A DNA stretch of 64,000 nucleotides. It comes from UBA868 sp050256425 (lineage in GTDB: Bacteria; Pseudomonadota; Gammaproteobacteria; Arenicellales; UBA868). Where the stretch lies: positions 3,534-67,533 of the forward strand of contig JBBWVW010000182.1 of NCBI GenBank assembly GCA_050256425.1, written 5' to 3'. A program made the position numbers and the translations under genes. Shown in pieces: positions 17,223-26,228 of the stretch. The notes under the pieces are model-generated. The model searched no databases. It was not told the origin of the DNA and worked only from the letters and a program-made list of their open reading frames with translations. Numbering within the stretch: position 1 is the stretch's first letter; each line of letters opens with the position of its first letter.

Positions 17223-18712
17223 TGGAGGTCCGGAAAGTATTCACTTTGGATCAGGCTGATCATCACTTCGAGATCCTGTCCGGGTGATCTGTCGCATTCA
17301 AGAGGTGCAATATGCTCTCGCACGAGTCCATGAAACTGGGATACACCTTGCCCGTACGTTGCGTTGCGCTGATCAAGCGCAACACAGCCGGCAAGCGCCT
17401 CGTAACCAAAAATGGCGATACCGTGTTCAACAATTTGGAGAAGACGTTGAATCACTGGCAATGCCATAGACATATAGTCTTCTTGCCCCCCTGACGTTTC
17501 GGATGTCAATAAAGAGATGGGTTGCGCTGCCAATCGCACTCGCGCCGCCAGATCTATACAGGCCTTATGCGCCACCACCAGGCCCGCATCAAGTCCGGGT
17601 CGTGGCGCGAGCTGCGGATTAAGCCCGGTTTGGCGCTCGTCCATCAGCCGGTGCAGTCGACGTTCACTAAGGCAGATCACATGCGCGGTCGCGATCGCAA
17701 GATACTCAATCTGGTTGACCAGGGCCTGGTTATGGAAGTTGCCGACTGAAAGAAACCTTGCCTGTTGGGTGGCGGGGTCTTCGACCAGCATGGGATTGCC
17801 CGAAAAACTCCTGATTGTCTGCTCAATCTCGGACTTCACCTGCCGCAGCGCATCCCTATGCGCGCCGTGCACCTGGGGAATGATTCGCATCGAAATTGAT
17901 GATTGAAGCTTATGCGGTTGTACCTGGCTGCCCTGCAAAATGACATTCAACTGCTCGATCACATCAGAAACGCCTGTGCCGGCATCCAGTCCAACAGCGG
18001 GGTCCACCGCGTCTTTGGGAGCAGCGGCAGCTTCCAACGAAACCGCCGCTACCAGGGTGGCAAGCCGGTGAAGCGAATCGACTTGCTTATAAGCATAGAT
18101 CGCGTAAGCGGGAAGAGCTGTTATGCCGTTGATCAGCGCCAGACCCTCTTTGGTTTCTGGTTCGTACGGTGCAACACCACGCGCGGCCAACGCCTCTGAG
18201 GCTGGTATCGGCTCGTTGTTTTTCCCCAGCACCCGGCCCTCTCCTATGAAAGTCTGAAAGCAGTGAGCATTCGAAGTGCCATCAGCCGCAAATCCGTGCC
18301 CCATTGACGGTACCCACGGATCAAAATGATCATTCAACCGCTCTGCAATAAAGCGACAGAGTTGAGCGCTGACCCCATCTCGACCAGACAGAAAGTTCAC
18401 CAAACGCAGCAGCAGCATTGCCCGAACCACAGGTCGTGGCAGCGGATCGCCAAATGCAACAGCACGCGCCAACAGGATGTTGTGCGACATCGCCTTGCGT
18501 TCTGGCAGCGACAGTTCAGTGGTACTCAATCGCCCCAACCCGGTAGTGACCCCGTAGCAGGGCACGCCTTGCCTGATTAACTCGTTGAATCGTCGACGTC
18601 CACTCTCAACCTCCTCCAGTAAAGCCGGGGATATCTCTACTGGTGTACTGTTGTACGCAACTGCACATATAGAACTCCAGTTGATATCCGAAGGCTGGGC
18701 AAGCGTAATCAT
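17219..18712 (-). CDS. Histidine ammonia-lyase-like protein lacking the MIO serine
   Basis: A 497-residue member of the aromatic amino acid lyase family. It keeps the N-terminal CYGVTTGLG (catalytic Tyr53), the GNFHNQA strand, LSERRLHRLMD and QEDYMSM. At residues 143-145, where HutH has the Ala-Ser-Gly that cyclises to the MIO electrophile, it has Ala-Asp-Gly, so a normal MIO cannot form. This suggests a different elimination chemistry, as described for ergothionase-like lyases that expel trimethylamine, or a non-catalytic role. The ATG at 18710-18712 overlaps the upstream OCD stop. HutI follows directly. A deamination of plain histidine is unlikely because a canonical HutH is encoded on the other arm. 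Confidence 0.8.
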   Translation of the reverse strand: MITLAQPSDINWSSICAVAYNSTPVEISPALLEEVESGRRRFNELIRQGVPCYGVTTGLGRLSTTELSLPERKAMSHNILLARAVAFGDPLPRPVVRAMLLLRLVNFLSGRDGVSAQLCRFIAERLNDHFDPWVPSMGHGFAADGTSNAHCFQTFIGEGRVLGKNNEPIPASEALAARGVAPYEPETKEGLALINGITALPAYAIYAYKQVDSLHRLATLVAAVSLEAAAAPKDAVDPAVGLDAGTGVSDVIEQLNVILQGSQVQPHKLQSSISMRIIPQVHGAHRDALRQVKSEIEQTIRSFSGNPMLVEDPATQQARFLSVGNFHNQALVNQIEYLAIATAHVICLSERRLHRLMDERQTGLNPQLAPRPGLDAGLVVAHKACIDLAARVRLAAQPISLLTSETSGGQEDYMSMALPVIQRLLQIVEHGIAIFGYEALAGCVALDQRNATYGQGVSQFHGLVREHIAPLECDRSPGQDLEVMISLIQSEYFPDLQ

Positions 18713-19710
18713 GTGTAATCCAGAACCGTGCCAATTCCTAAACGCTTCGCTTTTTCGAGCATCGCCCAACCTAAGGCGATATCCGATGTAGGCAGGCCGC
18801 GGTGCCAGAACAAGATCGTCTCATCGCTGTCCTCCCGACCCGGCAGAATGCCAGCACAAATCGACCCGATTTCTCCGTGAATCGTATCTCGTGTCACCCG
18901 GCCTTCATCAACATGTCGTCGCAGACAGCCAAACGGTCCGATGAGGCACTGGTCCCAGTGATCGACCACAATCTTGTTCATGATATCTGTCAGATCATCT
19001 TCGACCGTACTGTGGGTGCCGTAAGGAATCACAAGAGCGCCTTTTCGTACCCAGCTGGTGCTGAATAGCGGCTCCGGTGCTTCAAGCCGAGATGCCTCGA
19101 CCATGATGTCGGCACCCTCCAGACAGCTCTGCCAATCATCGGTTACGGTGAGCGGCTTGCCCAGATCATTTGCGAGGCGTTCGCCAAAACTTCTGCGGCT
19201 TTCGGGGCGCCGCGAGTGAATTCTGATTTCGTCAAAATCAAATAGATGGTCCAGCAGTTTGACATTCCAGTAAGCACTGCCCCGGGCCCCGATGTGACCC
19301 AGAACCCGGGGACTTGTGGGCGCCAGATGCTTTGCTCCGACAGCGGTCATGGCACCGGTTCGCATCTCGGTAATAGCCGTTGCATCCATCACTGCACGAG
19401 GCACACCGGTTCTTGCATCCATCAAAGTCAACATTCCAAACTCTGAGGGATAACCCAACTTGTAGTTATCAATAAAGTCACCAACAACCTTGATCCCGAC
19501 GATACCAATCGGAGCGATATATCCCCTAAGCACATTAAAGTGTCCGCGAAACGCGGGATCTGGCCGCAGGTGCATTCTTGGCTCAATAACGGTCTCACCA
19601 CGGCCCTGCGCTGCAAGAGAATCCTCCTGCGCCTTGATAATCTCTTGCGCGGTCATATCCAGCGCCTGGATATCCCGGGCATTGAGGTAATGTAGCGTGA
19701 GATTCTCCAC
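18709..19710 (-). CDS. Ornithine cyclodeaminase/mu-crystallin family protein
   Basis: A roughly 333-residue NAD(P)-binding protein of the OCD family, with IGIVGIKVVGDF, the dimer and lysine region, MDATAITEMRTGAMTAVGAKHLA and the Rossmann segment LGHIGARGSAYW. Members include ornithine cyclodeaminase, ketimine reductases and amino-acid dehydrogenases. Two GTG codons could start it; the one at 19708-19710 is chosen because AAGGAGG then has proper spacing. It ends in an ATGA overlap with the lyase gene, and follows a PhyH gene. Ketimine reduction or cyclodeamination of a histidine-like amino acid is a guess from context. Confidence 0.82.
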   Translation of the reverse strand: MENLTLHYLNARDIQALDMTAQEIIKAQEDSLAAQGRGETVIEPRMHLRPDPAFRGHFNVLRGYIAPIGIVGIKVVGDFIDNYKLGYPSEFGMLTLMDARTGVPRAVMDATAITEMRTGAMTAVGAKHLAPTSPRVLGHIGARGSAYWNVKLLDHLFDFDEIRIHSRRPESRRSFGERLANDLGKPLTVTDDWQSCLEGADIMVEASRLEAPEPLFSTSWVRKGALVIPYGTHSTVEDDLTDIMNKIVVDHWDQCLIGPFGCLRRHVDEGRVTRDTIHGEIGSICAGILPGREDSDETILFWHRGLPTSDIALGWAMLEKAKRLGIGTVLDYT

Positions 19711-19756
19711 TCGCACCTCCTTATCTTATCTGGATACCATCAGCAGTCTCGTGTTC

Positions 19757-20584
19757 TCATTCGTGGCTTTGCCCTCGCGGGTACAGCACTGGAAACTGAT
19801 CGCCAGCAAAAGGTTGTCCATCTTCATACTCCAGTCCTGGGAAAAAAGGTGACGTTTTTCCTCGGCGGACTACGAATCGCGCATCGTCCCCCACCCAGCG
19901 GATCGATATGACCCGGCGACGATCATTGGACGTGTTGGCCGGGGCGCCATGCAGGGTTCTGAAGCTAAATGCTATTGCATCGCCCGGTTGCATGTCCCAG
20001 CCACGGATGTCGAACTCTTCCCGATTCTTTTCAACGTTCGGTGTCGTTTCGGAAGTATCTTCAGGGTACAGATCGGTACCATCAAAACGCTTTGGCCTGA
20101 AATTCTTACCCCACTTGTGAGAGGTAGCAACGTATTCGATGCTACGCTCCCGAGGCACCGGATCGACGGGCACCCAGAAACTGACAGACTGCTGACCATC
20201 TACAATATAGTAGGGCTGATCGTGATGCCAGGGTGTCGTTACTGAATTGCCGGGCTCTTTTACCAGTATATGATCATGAAAAACCCGGGCGGTTTCTGAG
20301 CGCATCAGTTTTGCGGCAATCTGTGCCATCGGTGATTCAACAACCAGGGCGCGGTAGCCCCTGAACTTCGACCAGACGCAATAGTCCTGAAAAAACTCTG
20401 CGCCTTCGCCATCTTCCGGACGATAGGTGCGCTCGCGCCAGCTCGGATCGGACTTGTTCTCTTCAATGGCCGCCTGTACCCCTTCTACCCAGGGTTTGAA
20501 CAGGTTTCTCAACACCACCACCCCATCTTTTTGGAAACTGTCTATGGCGTGATCTGATAGGAGCACCGTTTCTCTACTGGTCAT
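19757..20584 (-). CDS. Phytanoyl-CoA dioxygenase (PhyH) family protein
   Basis: A 275-residue Fe(II)/2-oxoglutarate oxygenase, first gene of the left arm of the histidine locus. Iron ligands are His120 and Asp122 in WHHDQPYY and a distal His in RTLHGAPAN, followed by the DRRRVISIRW arginines. The iron-binding region differs from the other two PhyH genes here, so these are not recent duplicates. Its position at the head of the OCD / lyase / hutI transcript suggests hydroxylation of an imidazole amino acid or its betaine before elimination, but the substrate is not known. Confidence 0.85.
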   Translation of the reverse strand: MTSRETVLLSDHAIDSFQKDGVVVLRNLFKPWVEGVQAAIEENKSDPSWRERTYRPEDGEGAEFFQDYCVWSKFRGYRALVVESPMAQIAAKLMRSETARVFHDHILVKEPGNSVTTPWHHDQPYYIVDGQQSVSFWVPVDPVPRERSIEYVATSHKWGKNFRPKRFDGTDLYPEDTSETTPNVEKNREEFDIRGWDMQPGDAIAFSFRTLHGAPANTSNDRRRVISIRWVGDDARFVVRRGKTSPFFPGLEYEDGQPFAGDQFPVLYPRGQSHE

Positions 20585-20841
20585 GATAGGTCTATTCCTG
20601 AATTAATGCTGGCTTGTTGGCATAGGTATAATTGTATGCACAACCATCGTCAATTACTCTTTTGCCTTTTTTTCCTTAGCCCGGTATTTGTGAACCATAC
20701 ATGGCATCAGGCAACGGATTACCTGGGCATGCAGGTATGATTTGTTCGCCAGTTCTGGGTGCCATTGCGGATAAGTTACCGACCCGGGTCCGGAGGGATC
20801 ATGTCGGAGCGTAGTCGCGCAGATAATCAACGAGAAAACTC
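20585..20841. promoter_or_regulatory. Shared promoter region of the two hut arms
   Basis: A 257-base divergent intergenic interval. It contains TTGTATGCACAA at 20632-20643, an imperfect palindrome resembling HutC-type operators, and an overlapping TATAAT at 20627-20632 that could be a -10 box. No HutC gene lies in the window. A HutC-like repressor releasing both arms on urocanate would be the expected control, but the operator call rests on one short site. Confidence 0.4.
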
Positions 20842-22239
20842 ATGACTTTGTCCGGTCCCCGATTGACCAGCATCCGCTGTGCAAAAGCGCTGACCCCATC
20901 AGGCTGGGAAGATAATTGCATCATTGAGCTTGACCAAACCGGTCGGATAACTGCTGTCACGACTGATCGCGTTGGCGCCACAGATCTTTCCTTAAATGGC
21001 ATCGTCATCGCAGGACTGCCCAATCTGCACTCCCACGCCCATCAAAAAGCGATTGCTGGACTGACCGAGCACAAGATTGCCGGACAGGATGACTTCTGGG
21101 GCTGGCGTGAACTCATGTACCGTGCCAACGCGCAGCTGGACCCGGACCAACTGCAAGCTGTCGCGCGTTATCTCTACACCGGCATGCTGCAAAGCGGATA
21201 TACCTCGGTAGCCGAGTTCCACTATCTGCACCATCAGCCTGGTGGCGACCCTTACCGCGATTGCAGCGAGCTATCTGCCAGGCTTCTCGAAGCCGCATCC
21301 GAGGTCGGCATCGCTATTACGCTGCTCCCCGTTCTTTACTGCCGAGGTGGTTTTAACAACGATCCGGTACGAGATACGCAACGCCGCTTTATCAACTCGC
21401 CCGAGGGCTATCTTAAACTGCTACAGGCCTGCGACTCACTGTGCGCCGGCAACCCCGATCGCTCTGTCGGTTTCGCAGCGCACTCGCTGCGCGCCGTCGC
21501 CCCAGAAGTCCTGTCGGCGACCCTTGAGGATGCGGGCAGCCTTATCAAGGACGCACCAGTACATATCCATGTTGCCGAACAGGCCCGCGAAGTAGCCGAG
21601 TGCCTGGCGCTAAATGGGGTTCGACCAGTGGCGTGGCTATACGATCAATGTGATGTAACTGACCAGTGGTGTCTGATACATGCCACACATGTCGACTCCG
21701 GTGAACTGGACTGTATTGTCAAAAGCGGTGCAACGGTTGGCCTGTGTCCGACAACAGAAGCGAACCTGGGCGATGGTATTTTTCCGGCAGCTCAGTTTCT
21801 GGCTGACGGTGGCCGCCTCGGTGTGGGCTCCGACAGCCAGATATGTACTTGCCCGGCAGAAGAGCTAAGACTGCTAGAGTACGTTCAGAGGCTCAGCCTG
21901 CAAAGGCGAACAGTGATGATTTCAGATGATGCCGGCAGTAACGGTCGTGCGTTGATCACAACCGCTATTTCCGGCGGCGCCCGGGCTCTTGGAGAAAAGT
22001 CTGCGGGGCTGGTTTCAGGCGCCCGCGGCGATCTCATTGAAATTGACCATGAGCACAGCGAATTTGCGTCGCGTACACCGGATCAGATTCTCGACAGCTG
22101 GATCTTTTCAGGGCCAAACAATGCCGTGCGCAACGTCATCGTCGGGGGACGACACGTTGTACACGATGGCATCCACCCGCTTCGCGAAAGTGCCAGTGGT
22201 CCGTTTCGACAGGTCATCGCAATGCTGAACAACACCTAA
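20842..22239 (+). CDS. hutF: Formimidoylglutamate deiminase
   Basis: A 465-residue amidohydrolase matching HutF, which converts N-formimidoylglutamate to N-formylglutamate and ammonia in the five-step histidine pathway. The zinc and substrate motifs are NLHSHAHQKAIAG near residue 60, HIHVAEQ, HATHVDSGE and GVGSDSQ. HutF commits the pathway to N-formylglutamate, so a deformylase is needed next; HutG is not present in the window. The gene heads the right arm. Confidence 0.92.
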   Translation: MTLSGPRLTSIRCAKALTPSGWEDNCIIELDQTGRITAVTTDRVGATDLSLNGIVIAGLPNLHSHAHQKAIAGLTEHKIAGQDDFWGWRELMYRANAQLDPDQLQAVARYLYTGMLQSGYTSVAEFHYLHHQPGGDPYRDCSELSARLLEAASEVGIAITLLPVLYCRGGFNNDPVRDTQRRFINSPEGYLKLLQACDSLCAGNPDRSVGFAAHSLRAVAPEVLSATLEDAGSLIKDAPVHIHVAEQAREVAECLALNGVRPVAWLYDQCDVTDQWCLIHATHVDSGELDCIVKSGATVGLCPTTEANLGDGIFPAAQFLADGGRLGVGSDSQICTCPAEELRLLEYVQRLSLQRRTVMISDDAGSNGRALITTAISGGARALGEKSAGLVSGARGDLIEIDHEHSEFASRTPDQILDSWIFSGPNNAVRNVIVGGRHVVHDGIHPLRESASGPFRQVIAMLNNT

Positions 22240-22268
22240 CCGATGTCGGTAGCCCTTGGGAGAGCCTG

Positions 22269-23804
22269 ATGCAGACAATAAAACTCATTCCAGCCAAGCT
22301 CACACTTGATAATCTGAGGAACCTGGGGGCAAACCCCTGCATGATCGACATACCCCATACCGCGTGGGAGCAAGTACGAAAGAGCCACGCCATACTCCAG
22401 GCCGTACTTCAGCAAGCAGCACCCGCCTACGGCATTAATACCGGGTTTGGCAAAATGGCCCGAACACGGATCGACGCGGCAGACCTGTCTACCCTGCAAC
22501 GCAACCTTGTGCGATCTCACGCCGCTGGCGTTGGTAATTCGCTGGCACCGCAAACGGTTCGTCTGGCACTGATACTCAAGACGATGAGCCTGGCCCAGGG
22601 GTACTCCGGTGTCAGGCCTCAGATAGTCGAACGGCTTATCGAGATGGTTTCTCAGGACATACTGCCGGTGGTGCCGGAAAAAGGATCGGTCGGGGCATCC
22701 GGTGATCTTGCGCCGCTGGCCCATATGAGTCTCCCTCTGATCGGAGAAGGTGAAGTCTTCTGGAACGGTAGCACGATGCCGGCAGCCAAGGCCCTGCAAG
22801 CTGCAGGGCTGGATGCGCTCACGCTTGAAGCCAAGGAAGGGCTGGCTCTGCTGAACGGCACCCAGATCTCTACCGCGCTGGCCATCGACGCGCTGTTCAG
22901 TGCAGAACAGAACCTCGCCAGTGCTGTCGTCACCGGAGCCATTTCAGTCGATGCGGCTCTGGGCAGTTATGTTCCGTTTGACGGGCGTATTCACGACATC
23001 CGCCGGCAAACAGGACAAATACTGATAGCCCGTCTTTACCGCGCCTTGCTAAAGGACAGCGAACTCAACCACTCGCACGCTGACTGTGACCGGGTACAGG
23101 ATCCCTACTGTCTTCGCTGTCAGCCACAGATACTCGGCGCCTGCCTCGACCAGCTCGGCCACGTCGCGGACATCCTCCTGCGTGAGGCCAACGCCGTGTC
23201 CGACAATCCCCTGCTGTGCCCAGACACCGGTGAAGTTCTGTCGGGCGGCAACTTTCATGCCGAGCCGGTCGCCATGGCGGCTGACAATATGGCGCTGGCG
23301 ATTGCCGAGACCGGCGCTCTGTCCGAGCGGCGTATCGCCATGTTGATCGATTCAAGTATCAGTGAGCTGCCGCCTTTTCTTACCTCAAGAGCCGGCCTGG
23401 AATCCGGATTCATGGTTGCCCACGTAACAGCGGCGGCACTGACATCCGAAAACAAAAGCCTGGCACACCCCGCCAGTGTTGACAGCCTGCCCACCTCGGC
23501 TAATCAGGAGGATCATGTCAGCATGGCGACTTTCGCTGCGAGGCGATTGCGCGCGATGAATGAGAACACAAGGTACATCCTTGCAATCGAATTTCTAGCA
23601 GCGGCCCAGGGCATTTCTCTACGTCGACCCCTTAAATCATCGAACACTATCGAAAACGCCATTAAATCATTACGTGATCATGTTCCCGAATGGACCGAAG
23701 ACCGTATCATATCTCGTGATATCGAACTGGCAAACTCTTTGATTCACCAAGGCAGGCTTGCTGAACTGCTGCCTGCCCAGCCACTTGACACCATTTTGTA
23801 CTGA
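22269..23804 (+). CDS. hutH: Histidine ammonia-lyase
   Basis: The 511-residue product is canonical HutH: YGINTGFG at about residue 54, GSVGASGDLAPLAH with the MIO triad Ala143-Ser144-Gly145, DNPLLC, GGNFHAEP and NQEDHVSM. It eliminates ammonia from histidine to give trans-urocanate. It begins 29 bases after hutF with a GGGAGAG ribosome site. Together with hutU, hutI and hutF it completes the route from histidine to N-formylglutamate. Confidence 0.95.
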   Translation: MQTIKLIPAKLTLDNLRNLGANPCMIDIPHTAWEQVRKSHAILQAVLQQAAPAYGINTGFGKMARTRIDAADLSTLQRNLVRSHAAGVGNSLAPQTVRLALILKTMSLAQGYSGVRPQIVERLIEMVSQDILPVVPEKGSVGASGDLAPLAHMSLPLIGEGEVFWNGSTMPAAKALQAAGLDALTLEAKEGLALLNGTQISTALAIDALFSAEQNLASAVVTGAISVDAALGSYVPFDGRIHDIRRQTGQILIARLYRALLKDSELNHSHADCDRVQDPYCLRCQPQILGACLDQLGHVADILLREANAVSDNPLLCPDTGEVLSGGNFHAEPVAMAADNMALAIAETGALSERRIAMLIDSSISELPPFLTSRAGLESGFMVAHVTAAALTSENKSLAHPASVDSLPTSANQEDHVSMATFAARRLRAMNENTRYILAIEFLAAAQGISLRRPLKSSNTIENAIKSLRDHVPEWTEDRIISRDIELANSLIHQGRLAELLPAQPLDTILY

Positions 23805-23828
23805 CCACGCCCTAACCAGCCCTTGCTC

Positions 23829-24407
23829 ATGAACCGACTTTTAAATATCGCGCAAATTGGAGATCCTGTCCTTCGGGAACCCACCGCCGAACTAACGCCG
23901 GACTTGCTTGCACACCCCGAAATGCAGCAGTTCATTGATGATCTGATCGAAACCATGCGCACAGCCAAAGGTGCCGGGCTCGCGGCCAACCAGGTTCATC
24001 AATCGCTTCGTATTTGCGCCATTGAGGTGCGCGACAACCCACGCTACCCCTACCGTCCCAATATTCCGCTGACTATATTGGTAAACCCGGTGCTCACTCC
24101 GGCAGGCGAGGACATGTTTGAAAATTACGAAGGCTGCCTTAGCGTACCCAATCTGCGCGGCATAGTTCATCGCCACTGCGTAGTAGACGTAAGCGCAATG
24201 GATAGAAACGGCGCCCCGATACAGACCCGGGTAAAAGGAATGACCGCGGCAACATACCAGCATGAGGTAGATCACCTTGATGGCTTGCTCTTTCTCGACC
24301 GGGTTGAGGATTCCAGGAGTCTTGTCACCTGGGAACATTTTGAGCGTTACCATCTGGAGCAGGTGGCAGAAAAAGTCGGCAAGGTAGTCGCCCAATATGG
24401 CAGTTGA
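23829..24407 (+). CDS. Peptide-deformylase-family metalloenzyme in the hut operon
   Basis: A 192-residue protein with all three deformylase motifs: GAGLAANQV (about residues 48-56), EGCLSVP (101-107, metal-binding Cys) and QHEVDHLDG (144-152, two His and the catalytic Glu). Normal peptide deformylase removes formyl from the initiator Met and sits next to fmt; here the gene lies between hutH and hutU. Since no HutG is present and HutF makes N-formylglutamate, hydrolysis of N-formylglutamate to glutamate and formate is an attractive role. An ATG at 23829 is chosen; a TTG two codons earlier is also possible. Confidence 0.85.
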   Translation: MNRLLNIAQIGDPVLREPTAELTPDLLAHPEMQQFIDDLIETMRTAKGAGLAANQVHQSLRICAIEVRDNPRYPYRPNIPLTILVNPVLTPAGEDMFENYEGCLSVPNLRGIVHRHCVVDVSAMDRNGAPIQTRVKGMTAATYQHEVDHLDGLLFLDRVEDSRSLVTWEHFERYHLEQVAEKVGKVVAQYGS

Positions 24408-24473
24408 ACGTCAGACTTGCCAAACCGGCTGTACAACAGCCGTTATTTCAACCTTACAGAACCCGAGAGTTAT

Positions 24474-26162
24474 ATGACACTGAACCGATTCGCGCCAGAA
24501 AGGCACATCAAGGCACCGACCGGCACAGAACTGCAGTGCAAACACTGGAGTACTGAGGCGCCTATGCGGATGCTGATGAACAACCTTGATCCACAGGTGG
24601 CAGAAAATCCGGCTGAGCTTGTGGTCTATGGCGGTGTCGGCCGGGCGGCCCGCGACTGGGACAGTTTCGACCGGATCATTACATCGCTCAAGGAGCTCGA
24701 GACAGATCAGACCTTGCTGGTGCAATCCGGAAAACCGGTCGGCATTTTCAAGACCCATGAGCAGGCCCCTCGGGTTCTGATTGCCAACTCCAACCTGGTG
24801 CCGCACTGGGCCACGCTGGAGCACTTCTCCGAGCTCGATCAGCGTGGTCTGATGATGTACGGGCAGATGACAGCCGGCTCCTGGATTTACATTGGCTCGC
24901 AGGGCATTATCCAGGGAACCTACGAGACCTTTGCCGAGATGGTGCGCCAGCACTTCAGTGGCTCATCAAAGGGCCGCTGGATTCTAACGGCAGGGCTCGG
25001 GGGCATGGGCGGTGCACAGCCCCTGGCCGCGACGATGAACGGGATTTCCATGATCGCGGTGGAGTGCAACAGACAATCTATTGAGTTTCGACTGAAAACC
25101 CGCTACCTGGACGCCTGGGCTGACAACATCGACGATGCTCTAAACCTTGTCGAAAACGCGCACAGCGAGGGGCGCGCCATTTCGATCGGACTTCTAGGCA
25201 ATGCAGCAGATGTTTTCCCGGAACTGGCGGCACGCTCTCAGACTGATTCAAGATACCAGCCAGATGCAGTGACCGATCAAACCTCGGCCCACGATCCGCA
25301 AAACGGCTATCTGCCGTCTGGCTGGTCGATGGCCGAATGGACAGACCGGCGCCGGAGTGATCCCAAGGGCGTGGCGGCAGCGGCAAAGGATTCAATGGCG
25401 ATCCAGGTTCGGGCGATGCTCGATTTTTGGAATCGAGGCATTCCGGTTGTCGATTACGGCAACAATATTCGCCAGATGGCTCAGGAAGCCGGTGTTGATA
25501 ACGCCTTCGACTACCCCGGCTTTGTCCCCGCATATGTGCGCCCGTTGTTCTGTCGTGGTATAGGGCCGTTTCGCTGGGCAGCACTGTCCGGCGATCCGGA
25601 GGATATCTTCCGCACGGATGAAAAAGTCAAGGAACTGATTCCCGATAATCCACAACTGCACCAATGGCTGGACATGGCGCACAAACGGATTGCGTTCCAG
25701 GGTATGCCCAGCCGTATCTGCTGGCTCGGACTGGGAGATCGAGACCGGATCGGCCGAGCCTTTAACCAGATGGTGGCCAGCGGCGAACTGAGTGCGCCGA
25801 TCGTCATAGGCCGGGATCATCTCGATAGCGGTTCGGTCGCGAGCCCTAACCGGGAAACAGAGCAGATGAAAGATGGGTCGGATGCGGTCTCTGACTGGCC
25901 GATTCTGAACGCACTACTCAACACGGCATCGGGCGCGACCTGGGTCTCTTTTCATCATGGCGGTGGAGTCGGTATCGGTTACTCACAGCATGCGGGTCTG
26001 GTTATTCTTGCCGATGGGTCAGCATCGGCCGACCAGAAACTGGCTCGCGTATTGTGGAATGATCCCGCAACAGGAGTGATGCGCCACGCCGACGCAGGTT
26101 ATGACGATGCCATCGCTTGCGCCCGGGACCACAAGCTCAACCTTCCGAGTATCGATGCCTGA
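24474..26162 (+). CDS. hutU: Urocanate hydratase
   Basis: A 562-residue urocanase. It carries YGGVGRAARDWDSFDRI, MYGQMTAGSWIYIGSQGI, the NAD-binding TAGLGGMGGAQPLAA, FCRGIGPFRWAALSG and the GRDHLDSGSVASPNRE substrate region. It hydrates urocanate to imidazolone propionate, the second step of the pathway. Start at 24474 (MTLNRFAPERH) matches the family; an open frame extends 19 codons upstream. All visible features are those of normal urocanases, with no sign of a specialised thiourocanate enzyme, although the sequence alone cannot exclude that. Confidence 0.94.
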   Translation: MTLNRFAPERHIKAPTGTELQCKHWSTEAPMRMLMNNLDPQVAENPAELVVYGGVGRAARDWDSFDRIITSLKELETDQTLLVQSGKPVGIFKTHEQAPRVLIANSNLVPHWATLEHFSELDQRGLMMYGQMTAGSWIYIGSQGIIQGTYETFAEMVRQHFSGSSKGRWILTAGLGGMGGAQPLAATMNGISMIAVECNRQSIEFRLKTRYLDAWADNIDDALNLVENAHSEGRAISIGLLGNAADVFPELAARSQTDSRYQPDAVTDQTSAHDPQNGYLPSGWSMAEWTDRRRSDPKGVAAAAKDSMAIQVRAMLDFWNRGIPVVDYGNNIRQMAQEAGVDNAFDYPGFVPAYVRPLFCRGIGPFRWAALSGDPEDIFRTDEKVKELIPDNPQLHQWLDMAHKRIAFQGMPSRICWLGLGDRDRIGRAFNQMVASGELSAPIVIGRDHLDSGSVASPNRETEQMKDGSDAVSDWPILNALLNTASGATWVSFHHGGGVGIGYSQHAGLVILADGSASADQKLARVLWNDPATGVMRHADAGYDDAIACARDHKLNLPSIDA

Positions 26163-26228
26163 TCCGTCGAAAGAGGGTGTTGAGCAATGGCCCGTGTGAC
26201 TTAAACAGACTGCCTCGAGACAAAGACC

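Noticed and set aside
24474..26162. Thiourocanate hydratase rather than urocanase
   Set aside because: All visible motifs are those of ordinary HutU; nothing in the sequence marks a thio-specific enzyme.
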